Part shown: positions 25,812 to 35,837 of the stretch, one piece after another
Numbering within the stretch: the first letter of the stretch is position 1
Layout of the letters: the number at the start of each line of letters is the position of its first letter
From: Paenibacillus eucommiae
GTDB lineage: Bacteria > Bacillota > Bacilli > Paenibacillales > NBRC-103111
Reading direction: 5' to 3'
NCBI RefSeq assembly: GCF_017874215.1
Contig: NZ_JAGGLB010000006.1
Span: 186,001-250,000 of the forward strand
DNA: 64,000 nt
The notes under the pieces: generated by a model
The model's database searches: none
What the model saw: the letters and a program-made list of their open reading frames with translations, nothing else
Told to the model about the DNA's origin: nothing
Made by a program: the position numbers and the translations under genes

Positions 25812-27130
25812 TTATATTTTCAATACGTGTAAAATATTAAAAGGCTGACTCACGCACACATAGTCATGAATGCGTGGGTTAGCCTTTTTGTGTTCACCAT
25901 AGAAACAAATAAGGGGCAGTTCCTCAGTAAAGTGCTTCATGGAGATATCCGTTACAGAGGCGACATCATGGCGCATCAATTTCACGCCAAGTCGGGCCGC
26001 AATATCAACCTCCTTCAGCACCCGCCCGATTTCCGTTTCATATTCCGTTTCGTTCTTTCCGGCAAAACCTGCGCCAAACGCATAGTTAGAAATCTCAATT
26101 CCGACTTCCGCGGCCTTCTCGCGAATCGCTTCGACTAACACCGGATTATCCGTCAGGTTGAAGCCGACCGGTACGATCTCGACATGTTCTCCACCGATAT
26201 TATCCGGAAGTACCTCGTAGGTTTCGATTCGGTTCGTATGATGCATATAAACCTTCAACAGATTCGTATACCAATCAAATTCGATGGTTCCTTTATAGCC
26301 CATTAGTCTAGCACCGCGACCACAGGCTTTTTTTCGCGCAAAAAAGTTTTGTGTATAAGATACATGCATGCCAGAATCATACTGAATAATCGCACTGCCT
26401 GAATCTTCATTTCCGGTATCCTCGGCGAAGCAGCAATACTCCATGTAGCATCAAACGAGGTGCTTTGAAAAGTGCTATCCAGACTAGTATGCTGCTCATC
26501 ACAATCCTTACAACCCTGCCGGTTTAGTTCCTTTGAAAATCTGCTTAGAATTCATCGCGCAAATTCGCACTGGTTTGGATTGAAGCAATAGGTAATGTAA
26601 TCGAAATCATGCGTAGATTTTTGTGAAAAAAGCCCACTGTTTCCTTTTCATCCCTATACCATACATGGGAAAAAATTCCACCAATAGCAACATTATTCAT
26701 CGCTTGCACATGCTCACTGTACCAATTTTGCCTGAGTCAATAATTTCTTTGGCCATTTGTACCATGGGTGTATTACGCAACGGAAAAGAAACTACCACTT
26801 CAGATTGGTATGCATCGTTCGCTTCTTTTAAACGCATTAGATCTTCATAGCTAGTTGCTACAGGTTTTTCTAAATATAATGGAATACCCGTGGGCAATAC
26901 TTTCAATGCCATCTCTGTATGCAGAGAGCATCTTGTACCAATTAAGATGCCGTCCAATTTGCCGGCAGCGATCATTGCTTCAGGCGTGTCGAAAAACAAG
27001 ATTTGATCACTTTTTTCTTGCCCAAGCTCTTGTTTAATCTGCTGGTTACGCTGCAGGCAGGATCCACTTTAATCATTTCATCCAATACCCAACGTATACG
27101 ATCTCCATAGCCAATGACGCCTAGATTCAT
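25812..27130 (-). pseudogene. Broken Gfo/Idh/MocA oxidoreductase fused to a TIM-barrel isomerase fragment
   Basis: Reading leftward from 27130, the first codons give MNLGVIGYGDR, the usual dinucleotide-binding start. After a frameshift the frame continues with GILIGTRCSLHTEMAL and the EKP motif in PLYLEKPVATSYE, then a scrambled middle (26445-26696) and the C-terminal domain (CGRGARLMGYKGTIEFDWY). At about 26180 it passes in frame into the middle of a xylose-isomerase-like TIM barrel (GVKLMRHDVASVTD), which then runs off into a terminator. At least one frameshift and two deletions make it non-functional. It would have belonged with the GH78 gene upstream. Confidence 0.82.
25839..25889. terminator. 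Intrinsic terminator after the histidine kinase gene
   Basis: The arms AAAAGGCTGACTCACGCA and TGCGTGGGTTAGCCTTTTT pair with two mismatches and end in a T run. It could also stop leftward transcription. Confidence 0.85.
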
Positions 27131-27160
27131 TCTAAATCCCACTCTTACTAACCTAATTGA

Positions 27161-29473
27161 TTACAGCTCTTGCTGTCGAATGCTCCCTTGTGGATGGTTT
27201 ACATTAATCTCTAGCCCTTCCGCTTTCTGCTCCCATTTTACAGAAATAGGACCATAGGGCGTCGGCACGGTGCCTGTTGCTTTATGAAAACCGCTGGAAA
27301 TCGGATTGACCTTAAACACCTTAAAGCCCGGCTCTATCGGTTGAACACCTAACAAATACGCGTAATAGAAATACAGTGGAACCGCTGACCATCCGTGACA
27401 CAAGCTTCCTGCTCTACCAAAATCATCAGCACCATGCTTGGTCTCCCAGAAGCTGGTCGATCCACTAAACAATATATCTCCCCAGGTTTCCCCTATACAA
27501 TCAAAAACGAGTTGCCCATAAGCTTCAGGTTCGCCAAGCAGTGCTTTGAATTTAAAAATAGAATGACTTAGTGTAATTGGCACCCAGTCTTGGCCATCCG
27601 AAGCCAATCGATTACGTAATTTTCCTGCTAACAGATCAGGACATGTATCTGTGCATAAAGCTAACGCTTGAGTGAGCTCTGCATAATGCTCAGCATAAGC
27701 TTCCCCTTGATAGGTTTGATAAGCATTTCTATCTGAATTCCAAAAACGTTGATGAATAGCATGTTTTACTCTCGTTGCCATGGATGAATAATGAGCTGAC
27801 AAGTCTATCAAGCCGCAAGCTTGTAACATAAACGCCGTAGATTCCAAGCCCATAACAAAGAATAGATTAAGCGGTGCATCCCATCTGGTTTCATGAATTC
27901 CTTTAGCACCTGCTAAACCAGATTCCCAATCATAGAAGTTCCAATATGCAGATTCATCCGGTGTTTTTAAGAGGTCACCCTCCATACTAGCGATATGCTT
28001 CTCCATCATATTCTGAATAATAGGCAGCATTTTTAGCGTGAAATCGACTCTGCCACTATAAAGCAAATGTTCAGCAAGCTCGATTATCCATAAAAAGCTG
28101 AATGAGGGAATTGTGATTTCATACTCCATAGGGGCACATAGCTCCAAGTAGCCATCTTGTCTTGCCCCTTCCCCTAAAAGCTCAAAAGAAGCTTGTGGAA
28201 AATCATACTCCCCAAAGCAGTAGTAGCCACATAAAGCTTGGTTTCTCGAATCCATCGCATAAAGCGCCTGCTCTCGCCAAGGCGTGTCCTCGTAGTGTTC
28301 GTGCATGCATAAATGCAGCGTACGGATGGCTGTCTTAACAATTTGCTGATGAAGCCTGTCAGGGCAATAAAATTCTCCTTTTTCTGCCACAGGATATTCC
28401 GCTGGTCGTAATCCTGCGTAATAAAGCACGAATCGTGCTTTGACACCGCTGATGTGAAGCTGAATATATCGGCCGGCTAATCTTTTGAAGAAATGGGTAA
28501 ACGTTTGTCTACCCTCTCTGCAGCTATAGGTTACAGCAAAATTTCTCCCTCCAACTTCAGCGCGAACCCGCAAATCATCTAGATGCTCGCCACAAGCAAT
28601 ATCAATTATCGTTCCGTGCTCTCCCTCTAATTCCAATTCTAGTAATCCACATTCTTCATGCCCGAGGTCAAGTACTAGATAAATACCTGATGCCTCGGTA
28701 AATGTCGAAGAAGCAATCTGAAGACCTGAGAGATTGGGTAAAGAGGGGACAGCCTTATCGAAAATATACTCCGGTTGCCTATAAGATAAATAGTCGCTCT
28801 GCATAAACTGCGCTGACGAATCGTGCTGCTCGGTCGATCTAACAAACAAGCCTTGTGTCTTTATTCGGGCAATTCCTCGCTCCTTCAGCTCAAGCTTGCG
28901 GATGGGTCGCTCATATAGCTTCGGTCTAGTCTTATTTAGCTCGAAGCTTGCCTTTGTTGGTAACCAGTCGGATGACATCTTATAGCTATTCGTTAGCCAA
29001 AGATCCTCCTTATTGGCGTTATAGACAAAGGAATAACCTAACTGCATGGTTATTTTTGGAACGACCCCACTGACATATGAGGGGGATATACGGCAATACG
29101 TATGAATGTCGCTAGAGATGACCTCTTCACCCGTTTCAATGGTATAAATTAAACCAGGGTAACCTTGCTTATATTGAAAGCTGCCTTCCCCCTGATAGTA
29201 GGCCAGTATACATAATGCATTCGTCCCCTCATGCAATAAATGACCGATGGACAAACAATCATAAGCTTTATTATTCGGAAAATCATCATATTGACCATAG
29301 TCGACCAACACTCCATTAACCCAAACAACATAATCCGAATCAGCAGAGAGATACAGCTTTGCCTGCTCCGCTCTTTCCTGCAACAGAAATTCATGGCGAA
29401 ATTCCACATATTGATTGACTTCATCTCGAGTTCCTTGATTCCATATCCACAAAGATTTATTAAGTGAATTCAC
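27161..29473 (-). CDS. GH78-like alpha-L-rhamnosidase
   Basis: The 770-residue protein starts at GTG 29473 with AAGGAG seven bases before. It has N-terminal beta-sandwich domains (YLSADSDYVVWVNGVLVDYGQ), a rhamnosidase-type middle and the (alpha/alpha)6 catalytic barrel with HEHYEDTPWREQALYAMDSR, equivalent to the GH78 D.PQREE.GW.GD acid region, and later FSGSTSFWETKHGADDFGRAGSLCHGWSA. There is no signal peptide, so it acts in the cytoplasm on imported oligosaccharides. It is the last gene of a leftward unit behind the cohesin-SLH and beta-helix genes. Confidence 0.85.
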   Translation of the reverse strand: MNSLNKSLWIWNQGTRDEVNQYVEFRHEFLLQERAEQAKLYLSADSDYVVWVNGVLVDYGQYDDFPNNKAYDCLSIGHLLHEGTNALCILAYYQGEGSFQYKQGYPGLIYTIETGEEVISSDIHTYCRISPSYVSGVVPKITMQLGYSFVYNANKEDLWLTNSYKMSSDWLPTKASFELNKTRPKLYERPIRKLELKERGIARIKTQGLFVRSTEQHDSSAQFMQSDYLSYRQPEYIFDKAVPSLPNLSGLQIASSTFTEASGIYLVLDLGHEECGLLELELEGEHGTIIDIACGEHLDDLRVRAEVGGRNFAVTYSCREGRQTFTHFFKRLAGRYIQLHISGVKARFVLYYAGLRPAEYPVAEKGEFYCPDRLHQQIVKTAIRTLHLCMHEHYEDTPWREQALYAMDSRNQALCGYYCFGEYDFPQASFELLGEGARQDGYLELCAPMEYEITIPSFSFLWIIELAEHLLYSGRVDFTLKMLPIIQNMMEKHIASMEGDLLKTPDESAYWNFYDWESGLAGAKGIHETRWDAPLNLFFVMGLESTAFMLQACGLIDLSAHYSSMATRVKHAIHQRFWNSDRNAYQTYQGEAYAEHYAELTQALALCTDTCPDLLAGKLRNRLASDGQDWVPITLSHSIFKFKALLGEPEAYGQLVFDCIGETWGDILFSGSTSFWETKHGADDFGRAGSLCHGWSAVPLYFYYAYLLGVQPIEPGFKVFKVNPISSGFHKATGTVPTPYGPISVKWEQKAEGLEINVNHPQGSIRQQEL

Positions 29474-29547
29474 TTGTATGCTCCTTTATTTATATACTTT
29501 TGCCCCAGGCTCATATTGATATTCTGAGTACGCCCAATACCCGTTTG

Positions 29548-30591
29548 TTAGAGGAGGCTTAACGCTGATAATAACCTTTTAATCACTGTCGCTGCTTCCG
29601 CTCGCGTTGCCTGGCCATGAGGAACAAACTTATCCTCTGTTCTGCCATTTATGATGCCTAATCGAACAGCTGTTTGAATTCCATCTCTAGCCCATATACT
29701 TATGGCCTCTGAATCTGCAAAAGTTACCACAGCGACGTTACTGTTTTCCCCTACTGAAGAACCCGATGCATAGGTAGTCGCTCTCACAATCATCACAGCC
29801 ATTTCTTCCCTTGTAATATCTCTTTCTGGAACAAAGCTGGTACCTGTTATGCCTTGAATAATCCCTGCCGAATAGGCGTTATTTACGACATCCTTATACC
29901 AGGAAGCAGACGCAACATCGGTGAACGGACTTTGCTTCGTAGCCACTTTAAGTTTTAGCGCTCGTGAAATCATCGCGGCGAACTGTGCTCTTGTTACATG
30001 GGCTTCCGGGACAAAATGATCTTCATCCATACCTTCAATAATGCCTTTCGAAGCGAGCAGTTCTATATCTGCCTTAGCCCAGTGCCCTTCCAGATCAATA
30101 AAACCTTGTTTCACTGAAGCCACGGAAACGGAAATGCTTTGTCCTACGGAATAAGTTTGATGTGACAAATTATGGTCTACCGCCTTTATGGATTCCCACT
30201 TCAAAGAGGAAGTACCGGACTTCTTGGTTTTAAAAGTTAGGGTGCCGATGATGATATCCCCACTTTCTCCTGTGACATTGCCGATTTTGGTATGAGCTAT
30301 AATGATCTCATTTTTCTTGATAATAGGCGATACGGAAAAACCGTCCAGACTGGATTTGGCTTCCACCAGCTCTAATTGGTCAGGATCAAACGTAAATCTC
30401 ACCTCATAGCCATATAGATCTTTAATATTCTTACCACTCATAGTTACGATGATTTTACCGCCAACAGGTTTATTCGCAGTTAAAAGAAAAGATGAAGCCG
30501 TCTCCGCATAGGCGGTTGTAAGAAGCAACGATGGCAGACAGAGTAGAGAAATGAGTATGAAAGCGATCATCTTATGTTTCAAGCCAATCAT
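29548..30591 (-). CDS. Secreted cohesin-domain protein with three SLH repeats
   Basis: The protein of about 347 residues has a signal peptide (residues 1-29, ending TTAYAET), a cohesin-type beta-sandwich (about residues 32-155, VGGKIIVTMSGKNIKDLYGY, FDPDQLELVEA) and three SLH domains (about 161-212, 224-275, 288-340) of the pattern GHWAKADIELLASKGIIEG. SLH repeats bind pyruvylated wall polymer, so it would sit on the cell surface and display one cohesin. TTG 30582 with AAAGGA upstream may be the true start rather than ATG 30591. It follows the dockerin-bearing gene by 58 bp with a hairpin between. Whether its cohesin binds that dockerin is not shown by sequence. Confidence 0.88.
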   Translation of the reverse strand: MIGLKHKMIAFILISLLCLPSLLLTTAYAETASSFLLTANKPVGGKIIVTMSGKNIKDLYGYEVRFTFDPDQLELVEAKSSLDGFSVSPIIKKNEIIIAHTKIGNVTGESGDIIIGTLTFKTKKSGTSSLKWESIKAVDHNLSHQTYSVGQSISVSVASVKQGFIDLEGHWAKADIELLASKGIIEGMDEDHFVPEAHVTRAQFAAMISRALKLKVATKQSPFTDVASASWYKDVVNNAYSAGIIQGITGTSFVPERDITREEMAVMIVRATTYASGSSVGENSNVAVVTFADSEAISIWARDGIQTAVRLGIINGRTEDKFVPHGQATRAEAATVIKRLLSALSLL

Positions 30592-30611
30592 CCTTTCTTT
30601 TCTTAAACAGA

Positions 30612-30636
30612 CAGGAGGGGAGAGCTCCCCTTCCTG
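30612..30636. terminator. Hairpin between the beta-helix and SLH genes
   Basis: The palindrome AGGAGGGGAG / CTCCCCTTCCT is a strong stem, but the T run in the leftward direction is weak. It may reduce downstream expression or protect the upstream message. Confidence 0.6.
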
Positions 30637-30649
30637 CTTTAACTTCTAG

Positions 30650-33514
30650 TTATTCCACAATTTTCTTGGCGACAGCTGCGAGATCAAGGATATCGATTTT
30701 CCCATCTCCATTCACATCCGCTTTCTTAGCTTGCTCCCAATCCGGGCTGCTGCTGTCTTTGCCGTAATGAGCGGCTATGATGGCCAAATCACCAATGGAA
30801 ACAATGCCATCCTGATTGATGTCGCCATTGATCCCGCCCGAGCTTCCTCCCGTGGTTACCTGAACACTAATAGAGGCTGTAGCTGCTTGAAGCTCTTTTC
30901 CTTCTACATCTCCCAGTGCAGCGCTCGTAATCGAGATTATTCCTGTTGTTGTTTGCGGAATATTCTTCGCTTTGAAGGTAAGCTCTACGATTTGCCCATT
31001 ACCAGTGAATGCATGTTCCGAGCCTTGACTGGCAGCAATTAATCGAAGCTTACCTGCGGGTTCCTTGACGGTCTCCACGATGGCAATCCCATCTATTAAG
31101 GACCTTGCCGATACAAATTCCATGACGTTAGGATCATAATCCAGCTTGATGTCCTGTGCGTAAACAGCTTGGGTAACGCTGTTTAGTCCATAGCTAACTT
31201 TAAACTCCTGACCAGCCGGAACGGAGCTTGCTCCAGTTAATGAAGTGCGAGGTGCAGTTGATTCAGATGAGATGATGTCTACCGTCACGGTTGCAATCTC
31301 TGAATAGTGCTGACCATCATGCACTCTAAAGGTGAAGCTGTCACTGCCATACTCTCCGGCATTGGGAAGGTAGGCGAAATAGCCTGTTTCTTCATTTATA
31401 ACTTTTGCATAGCCCTTGGTCCCATTTGTAACAATTTCGTAGTACATTGAATCCCCGTCGGCATCGCTGGCGCTAAGCGTCCCTGTCTTCGAAACGTTGC
31501 CTGCGCCTGATGTAGCACTACCTTTAGCGGTTAGTGCCATATTGTTAGTTATTGGTTTGTGATTGGCACTATCTGCTGGAACGATTGAGAAATTGTCAAA
31601 ATAGGCAGATCCAATAGCCCCAGAAATCCGGTAAGTTTTGATCTTAGCCGTTGTATCTGATGCTCCCGTCCTGAAAGGAAGAGCGGTTTTCTTCCATTCC
31701 CGATTTGCTACATTCACGTACCTGTAATCGCCTATAGCGGGATTAAAATCCATCAAATAAATTTCCAGATTTCCAGAATCAGATTTCGTATAAACACTAA
31801 AAACGTAATCGGTGTCGGGTTGAAGGTTGGTCAGTGTCTGGCTTGATAATTCACCGAAACGTCTGGTGATTTTCCCAGCATAATAACCAGATCGGACATC
31901 CCCGGGCGAATCCGCGATAGCAATATCCGTTCCAGTCCATCCACTTAAGTTGCCGCTTTCAAATCCAGGATTCGGCACTAGATTAAGCGAGGTAGGCTCG
32001 GGTACGGCTGTTCCATTGTAAGCACCTATGTGAGGCTTGGTCGTTGTGGATACAGAATTGCCCCAGTAATCTTTCCCTCCATTATCTGCGATGAGTTTAC
32101 CAGCATTAAGGGCAGGGGAGCCTACCAATAATTTGTAGGCGTCAGCCGTATCTCTACCATCTCCTGCTCCGTTAGGCTCTACAAATTTAGGATCTGCCAC
32201 CACTTTATTCACATCACTGGCTGACCCGCTATGTCCGAAATACAAATTGTTATCATACGAGCCCGCTCCATAGTGACCCTCCTGGGCAACGAAAATATTA
32301 TTAGTAAATATATTACCTGGAATATCCATATACCAGCTGGTAATATCAATCATACCACCCGCATTGAAAATCGTATTGTTGTAGAAATGCACTTTGCCTC
32401 TTTTCGATATATAGACATGGCCTCCTGCATCATGCTGACTAATATTGTATCTGAACACAGTCTTCTCGTACCCGGTATAATTGGCGTTATTCATTTCCAT
32501 GATTATTCCGCCCTCGTTATCATGGGTATAATTATACTGAAAGACGGGTGTACCCGTTGTTCCCCAATCGACATCAAATGCCATTGCGTCTCCTGTATCC
32601 ATGCGGGTACGGGCAACTTCATTATATTGGAATAATGGGCTTACCGTATTACTCTCCCATAATGCGGCGTTATATCCATAACCCTTCTCTCTAGCTCCAG
32701 CGTCATAAATCGTGTTGTATTCAAACAATGGTGCCACAGAAAAGCCTCCAACGATACCATCACCACCTGTATCCGCAACTACATTATTTCGGACAATGAC
32801 GTTCGTGTGCCAATTTGCAGCAGTATATACGGTACCGTAAAAAGAAATACCTGAGGTCGATACATCATAGATATGACAATCTTCAATCAAGAGACCGTCA
32901 AGTTTGCTGCTGTTTGCCACACTATCATCTGTATCCTCAATTCTTATTACGATGCCGGCCGTTTCCCAGAATGGATAATTATCGAAACGCCGGCTGGAAA
33001 TACCCTCTACAGCGTGAATGTCTAAACCGATTAATTCAATGTTATGAAGCACTCCTTGTGCCCCGCTGACTTGAATTTCGACACCTGAACGCTGAGCTTC
33101 ACCCTGACCACGATTTGTGATTTCTAAATTTTTAATCGTCCAATATTCCTGATTATGAAGGAATAGGGCGTATTCCGCACCCGTGCCGTTGATCAGAGGC
33201 TTGCTTCCTGTTCCATAAGCAGCGATAACAATCGGATTTCCGCTGCTTCCCGACCCCTTTGGAAGCAAATCCTCATTCCACGAGCTGCCTGACTTCAAAT
33301 AAATATGATCTCCGGGCTGAAACACCTTGCTGTTGACCTTCTGTAAAGTTTTCCATGGGGTGCTCGCGCTCATGCCCGTATTGCTATCATTGCCGTTAGC
33401 GGAGTCAACATAATACGATGTGTTTGCAGCTTCAGTCGTTTGGACTGTGAAATTTACCATTAGTAAAGATGTAATGAGAAACAGGGTAAGTATTTTAACA
33501 AATTTCTTGTTCAT
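30650..33514 (-). CDS. Large secreted beta-helix protein with cohesin-like and dockerin domains
   Basis: The protein of 954 residues has a signal peptide (1-29), a right-handed parallel beta-helix of polysaccharide-lyase type (about 30-500; [14 protein letters not shown] start, repeated VRNNVV, FEYNTI, FQYNEV coils), a CBM-like domain (about 510-650; [18 protein letters not shown]), a cadherin-like domain (about 655-750; [13 protein letters not shown]), a cohesin-like domain (about 750-885) and a C-terminal type I dockerin with calcium loops [12 protein letters not shown] and [12 protein letters not shown]. It probably attacks or binds an acidic plant polysaccharide outside the cell. SD AGGAGG precedes the ATG. 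It is the first gene of the leftward unit and has its own YesN-type promoter and cre site. Confidence 0.88.
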   Translation of the reverse strand: MNKKFVKILTLFLITSLLMVNFTVQTTEAANTSYYVDSANGNDSNTGMSASTPWKTLQKVNSKVFQPGDHIYLKSGSSWNEDLLPKGSGSSGNPIVIAAYGTGSKPLINGTGAEYALFLHNQEYWTIKNLEITNRGQGEAQRSGVEIQVSGAQGVLHNIELIGLDIHAVEGISSRRFDNYPFWETAGIVIRIEDTDDSVANSSKLDGLLIEDCHIYDVSTSGISFYGTVYTAANWHTNVIVRNNVVADTGGDGIVGGFSVAPLFEYNTIYDAGAREKGYGYNAALWESNTVSPLFQYNEVARTRMDTGDAMAFDVDWGTTGTPVFQYNYTHDNEGGIIMEMNNANYTGYEKTVFRYNISQHDAGGHVYISKRGKVHFYNNTIFNAGGMIDITSWYMDIPGNIFTNNIFVAQEGHYGAGSYDNNLYFGHSGSASDVNKVVADPKFVEPNGAGDGRDTADAYKLLVGSPALNAGKLIADNGGKDYWGNSVSTTTKPHIGAYNGTAVPEPTSLNLVPNPGFESGNLSGWTGTDIAIADSPGDVRSGYYAGKITRRFGELSSQTLTNLQPDTDYVFSVYTKSDSGNLEIYLMDFNPAIGDYRYVNVANREWKKTALPFRTGASDTTAKIKTYRISGAIGSAYFDNFSIVPADSANHKPITNNMALTAKGSATSGAGNVSKTGTLSASDADGDSMYYEIVTNGTKGYAKVINEETGYFAYLPNAGEYGSDSFTFRVHDGQHYSEIATVTVDIISSESTAPRTSLTGASSVPAGQEFKVSYGLNSVTQAVYAQDIKLDYDPNVMEFVSARSLIDGIAIVETVKEPAGKLRLIAASQGSEHAFTGNGQIVELTFKAKNIPQTTTGIISITSAALGDVEGKELQAATASISVQVTTGGSSGGINGDINQDGIVSIGDLAIIAAHYGKDSSSPDWEQAKKADVNGDGKIDILDLAAVAKKIVE

Positions 33515-33617
33515 CTCAATTGCCTCCTAATTAAAGTTGTTTTCATCTGAAATCCCAGCCTTTGATAGTTCCTCCGTATTTACATGTATTTCATGTGCAT
33601 TGCCTCCTTATATATAT

Positions 33618-33631
33618 TGTTATCGCTTTCA
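33618..33631 (-). promoter_or_regulatory. cre site TGAAAGCGATAACA upstream of the beta-helix gene
   Basis: Exact fit to the CcpA consensus TGWAANCGNTNWCA on the minus strand, starting 14 bp after the -10 box. The identical 14-mer recurs at 35084 with the same spacing. Confidence 0.7.
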
Positions 33632-33645
33632 TCAAGCTTAGACTG

Positions 33646-33699
33646 ATTATAATTCAACATAATTTGACGTATGTGTTCGATATTTCTTTTTATGGTGTA
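33646..33699 (-). promoter_or_regulatory. Activator-type promoter of the beta-helix gene
   Basis: On the minus strand, TACACCA at 33699-33693, then GAAATATC, then ACACAT at 33676-33671 (22-bp period), followed after 19 bp by TATAAT at 33651-33646. No -35 box is seen. The layout matches 35016-35069 and 39588-39641. Confidence 0.7.
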
Positions 33700-33759
33700 G
33701 TATCTTACTAACCTTACTGACAAGAATAAGTATTCAGTAATCCACATAAAGAGTAAAAT

Positions 33760-33815
33760 TACACACTTTAAATAGAAAGATTGTACACACTTGTGTGAAT
33801 CATCCACTCTATAAT
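33760..33815 (+). promoter_or_regulatory. Activator-type promoter of the foldase gene
   Basis: Two perfect TACACACTT repeats start at 33760 and 33784 (24-bp period), with TATAAT at 33810 after a 17-bp gap. A cre-like TATAAGCGATGACA starts 14 bp after the -10. A near-identical block lies at 18223. Confidence 0.75.
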
Positions 33816-33911
33816 GGGTTTAAGCTTTATATAAGCGATGACAATATTTATTCAAAGGTAAACGGCGGCGCCTTTGAGGACGAACGAGTTTGCTTGGAAA
33901 GGAGATTATCT

Positions 33912-34958
33912 ATGAGAAAAGTGCTGTTGATTGGGCTTGTGGCGTTCCTCTTCTTTCTATCCATCACAACTTGGAGAGCGCTTGGTTATCGCGGTCAGGA
34001 TCCTGTTGTTGCTTGGGTTGAAGGTGAGCCTCTGGCAATCGGAGAATTCAAAATGTCATTGCAGGGAAACAAAGCTTTTATTGTTAGTTACTTCAACAAA
34101 ACCTATGGAACGAATGACGGTCCTGATTTCTGGGAGAGTAGTATCGAAGGAGAAGTACCTATTAAGCTGTTGAGGCAGAAAGCGTTGGAGGAAAGTAGCA
34201 GAATAAAAATTCAGCAGTTGTTAGCCAGGAAAGAAGGTATTGTTGAGGATATTAGCTATGATTTTTTTCAGAGCAGCTTGAAGGCGGAGAATAGACGAAG
34301 GGAGGAAGCGCTCAAGAGTAAAGAACCTATTTATGGTCCCAAACAATACAATGAAGCTCTTTTCTTTGATATAACTTTTAGTGAGCTCGCAAATCAATTA
34401 AAGAAAAGAAAGCATTCAGCGTGGGAAGTTACAGATGCAGACATACTGACTTATTATGAAGCGAATAAAGATACTGAATTTAGTGATGAGGTATTTGCAG
34501 TTGTGAATATGATTTACATTGCAATTGCGAAGGATGGCATCTCGACTGAAATGCATAAAGCTGCTCAATATGTCCGCCAAAAATGGGAGGATGGGAGCGA
34601 ACCGAAGCAATTGGTAACCATGGCAAGCGATAAGTTCGATGTGAAAGCAGAGTACCGCGAGGAGACGTTTGATAAGAGGAGCCTACTACGCAATATGAAG
34701 AGATGGACGAAATTATCGCAGGAGGCTCAACATATATTGCCTGGACAAATTAGCGAGGTTGTAGAGGAGAGAGAAGGGTTGTATATCTTGCAGGGTATTA
34801 AAGGTGCCGAGTCCAGATCCGTATCATTAGCTGATGTTAAAGAGCGTATTTACAGCAGCCTTAGGGATGCCAAGTATGATCGTTATATTGACAAGCTGAC
34901 AGTAGAGGCTCATGTGGAGATCAATGGGGACGTCTACGAACAAATAACTGTAAGATGA
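33912..34958 (+). CDS. PpiC/SurA-like peptidyl-prolyl isomerase or foldase, membrane anchored
   Basis: About 348 residues from ATG 33912, which has AAAGGAGATTATCT before it; the longer frame from 33795 covers the promoter. A signal anchor spans residues 4-22. After it comes a SurA-N-like helical part (WVEGEPLAIGEFKMSLQGNKA) and a rotamase-like C-terminal domain (LPGQISEVVEEREGLYILQ). It would help secreted proteins fold outside the membrane, fitting the secreted beta-helix and cohesin proteins divergently encoded. A broken copy is at 18302-18632. Confidence 0.78.
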   Translation: MRKVLLIGLVAFLFFLSITTWRALGYRGQDPVVAWVEGEPLAIGEFKMSLQGNKAFIVSYFNKTYGTNDGPDFWESSIEGEVPIKLLRQKALEESSRIKIQQLLARKEGIVEDISYDFFQSSLKAENRRREEALKSKEPIYGPKQYNEALFFDITFSELANQLKKRKHSAWEVTDADILTYYEANKDTEFSDEVFAVVNMIYIAIAKDGISTEMHKAAQYVRQKWEDGSEPKQLVTMASDKFDVKAEYREETFDKRSLLRNMKRWTKLSQEAQHILPGQISEVVEEREGLYILQGIKGAESRSVSLADVKERIYSSLRDAKYDRYIDKLTVEAHVEINGDVYEQITVR

Positions 34959-35015
34959 TCGGTGGTAATCAAGAGAATGTTATCCGGGTTAGGCCTTCTT
35001 TATATAGTAGGATTC

Positions 35016-35069
35016 TACACAATAAATAGAAAAATCACACACGTATGAAAGATTAAATCGTTTTATAAT
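35016..35069 (+). promoter_or_regulatory. Activator-type promoter in front of a decayed locus
   Basis: TACACAATAAATAGAAA at 35016, CACACACGT at 35036-35044 and TATAAT at 35064 after 19 bp. Downstream genes are only fragments, so the promoter may be an orphan. Confidence 0.7.
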
Positions 35070-35083
35070 AAATGTAAGCTTAC

Positions 35084-35097
35084 TGAAAGCGATAACA
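35084..35097 (+). promoter_or_regulatory. cre site TGAAAGCGATAACA
   Basis: Perfect CcpA consensus match, 14 bp after the TATAAT, identical in sequence and spacing to the site at 33618-33631. Confidence 0.7.
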
Positions 35098-35289
35098 AAA
35101 TTAAAGGGAGGCAAAAAGACATGCTAATTTGTATTTGTCTATCACTAATGATCGATGGGTGAAAAGTAGGGCACTAATTTTCCAGGCGAGTTGGAGCAAA
35201 TCTTTTTCTCAACTTATGGAACGAATTCAAAAGACATGCAGGTGGATAAAGACGGAAATTGGTATGATTTTACCAAGGATGATATCTTT

Positions 35290-35404
35290 GGGATCCTTTG
35301 CAACTCTGGAGAAAGTCAACCGAATCATTACGGACCAACTTCCTGACGATGAACTAAAGGAACAATGCAGGCAGCACAAGGTCGACTTTTTGATCTGCGA
35401 CTGA
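35290..35404 (+). pseudogene. C-terminal remnant of a DeoR-family regulator gene
   Basis: It encodes LEKVNRIITDQLPDDELK and the tail CRQHKVDFLICD, matching the end of the intact DeoR at 50016-50810. The preceding 35118-35288 stretch (for example DKDGNWYDFTKDD) comes from an unrelated gene that I cannot name. Confidence 0.8.
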
Positions 35405-35439
35405 GTAACTTTGACGACAATTTTCATAGGGGGATGAAT

Positions 35440-35649
35440 ATGGGAGAACAAGCTAAAAAATGCACATTGGGCGTGATTGTGGGGAATCGGGGGTTTTTCC
35501 CGGGTCATTTGTGTGAATCGGGGCGTCAAATGATGATAAAGGTTTTGGAAGAGGAAGGAATAGATGTAGTTATTCTTGATGTCAACGCGACTCGATACGG
35601 AGCTGTTGAAAGCCTGGATGACGCTAATATTTGTTCGAATTATTTCGAA
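35440..35649 (+). pseudogene. N-terminal remnant of the FucI-like isomerase gene
   Basis: About 70 codons are almost identical to the start of the gene at 19807, including the ribosome site, up to CSNYF. Then the sequence jumps to histidine-kinase sequence. Confidence 0.88.
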
Positions 35650-35651
35650 AG

Positions 35652-35835
35652 TTCTCCTAGAGCGTGGATCAAGCGTTACTACAATATTATACGCCTAAGC
35701 TAATCCTCCAGCCCATTATTGAAAATGCGATTATGCATGGCATTCGTAAAAAGGATGAGCTTAAAGGCAACATTAGTATTACCTGTTACAGTGAAGAGCT
35801 TTTTATCATCTTCAAAATCAGTGATGATGTTACCC
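35652..35835 (+). pseudogene. Internal remnant of the YesM-type kinase gene
   Basis: It encodes YTPKLILQPIIENAIMHGI and SITCYSEELFIIFKISDD, nearly identical to the ATPase part of the kinase at 25450-25612. It stops abruptly before the DGIGI box. Confidence 0.88.
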
Positions 35836-35837
35836 GT

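Noticed and set aside
33580..33807. Minus-strand 75-codon reading frame upstream of the beta-helix gene
   Set aside because: It covers the promoter, -10 and cre of both divergent genes. A six-codon leader (MHMKYM) behind AAGGAGG is the only part with a ribosome site and may be just chance.
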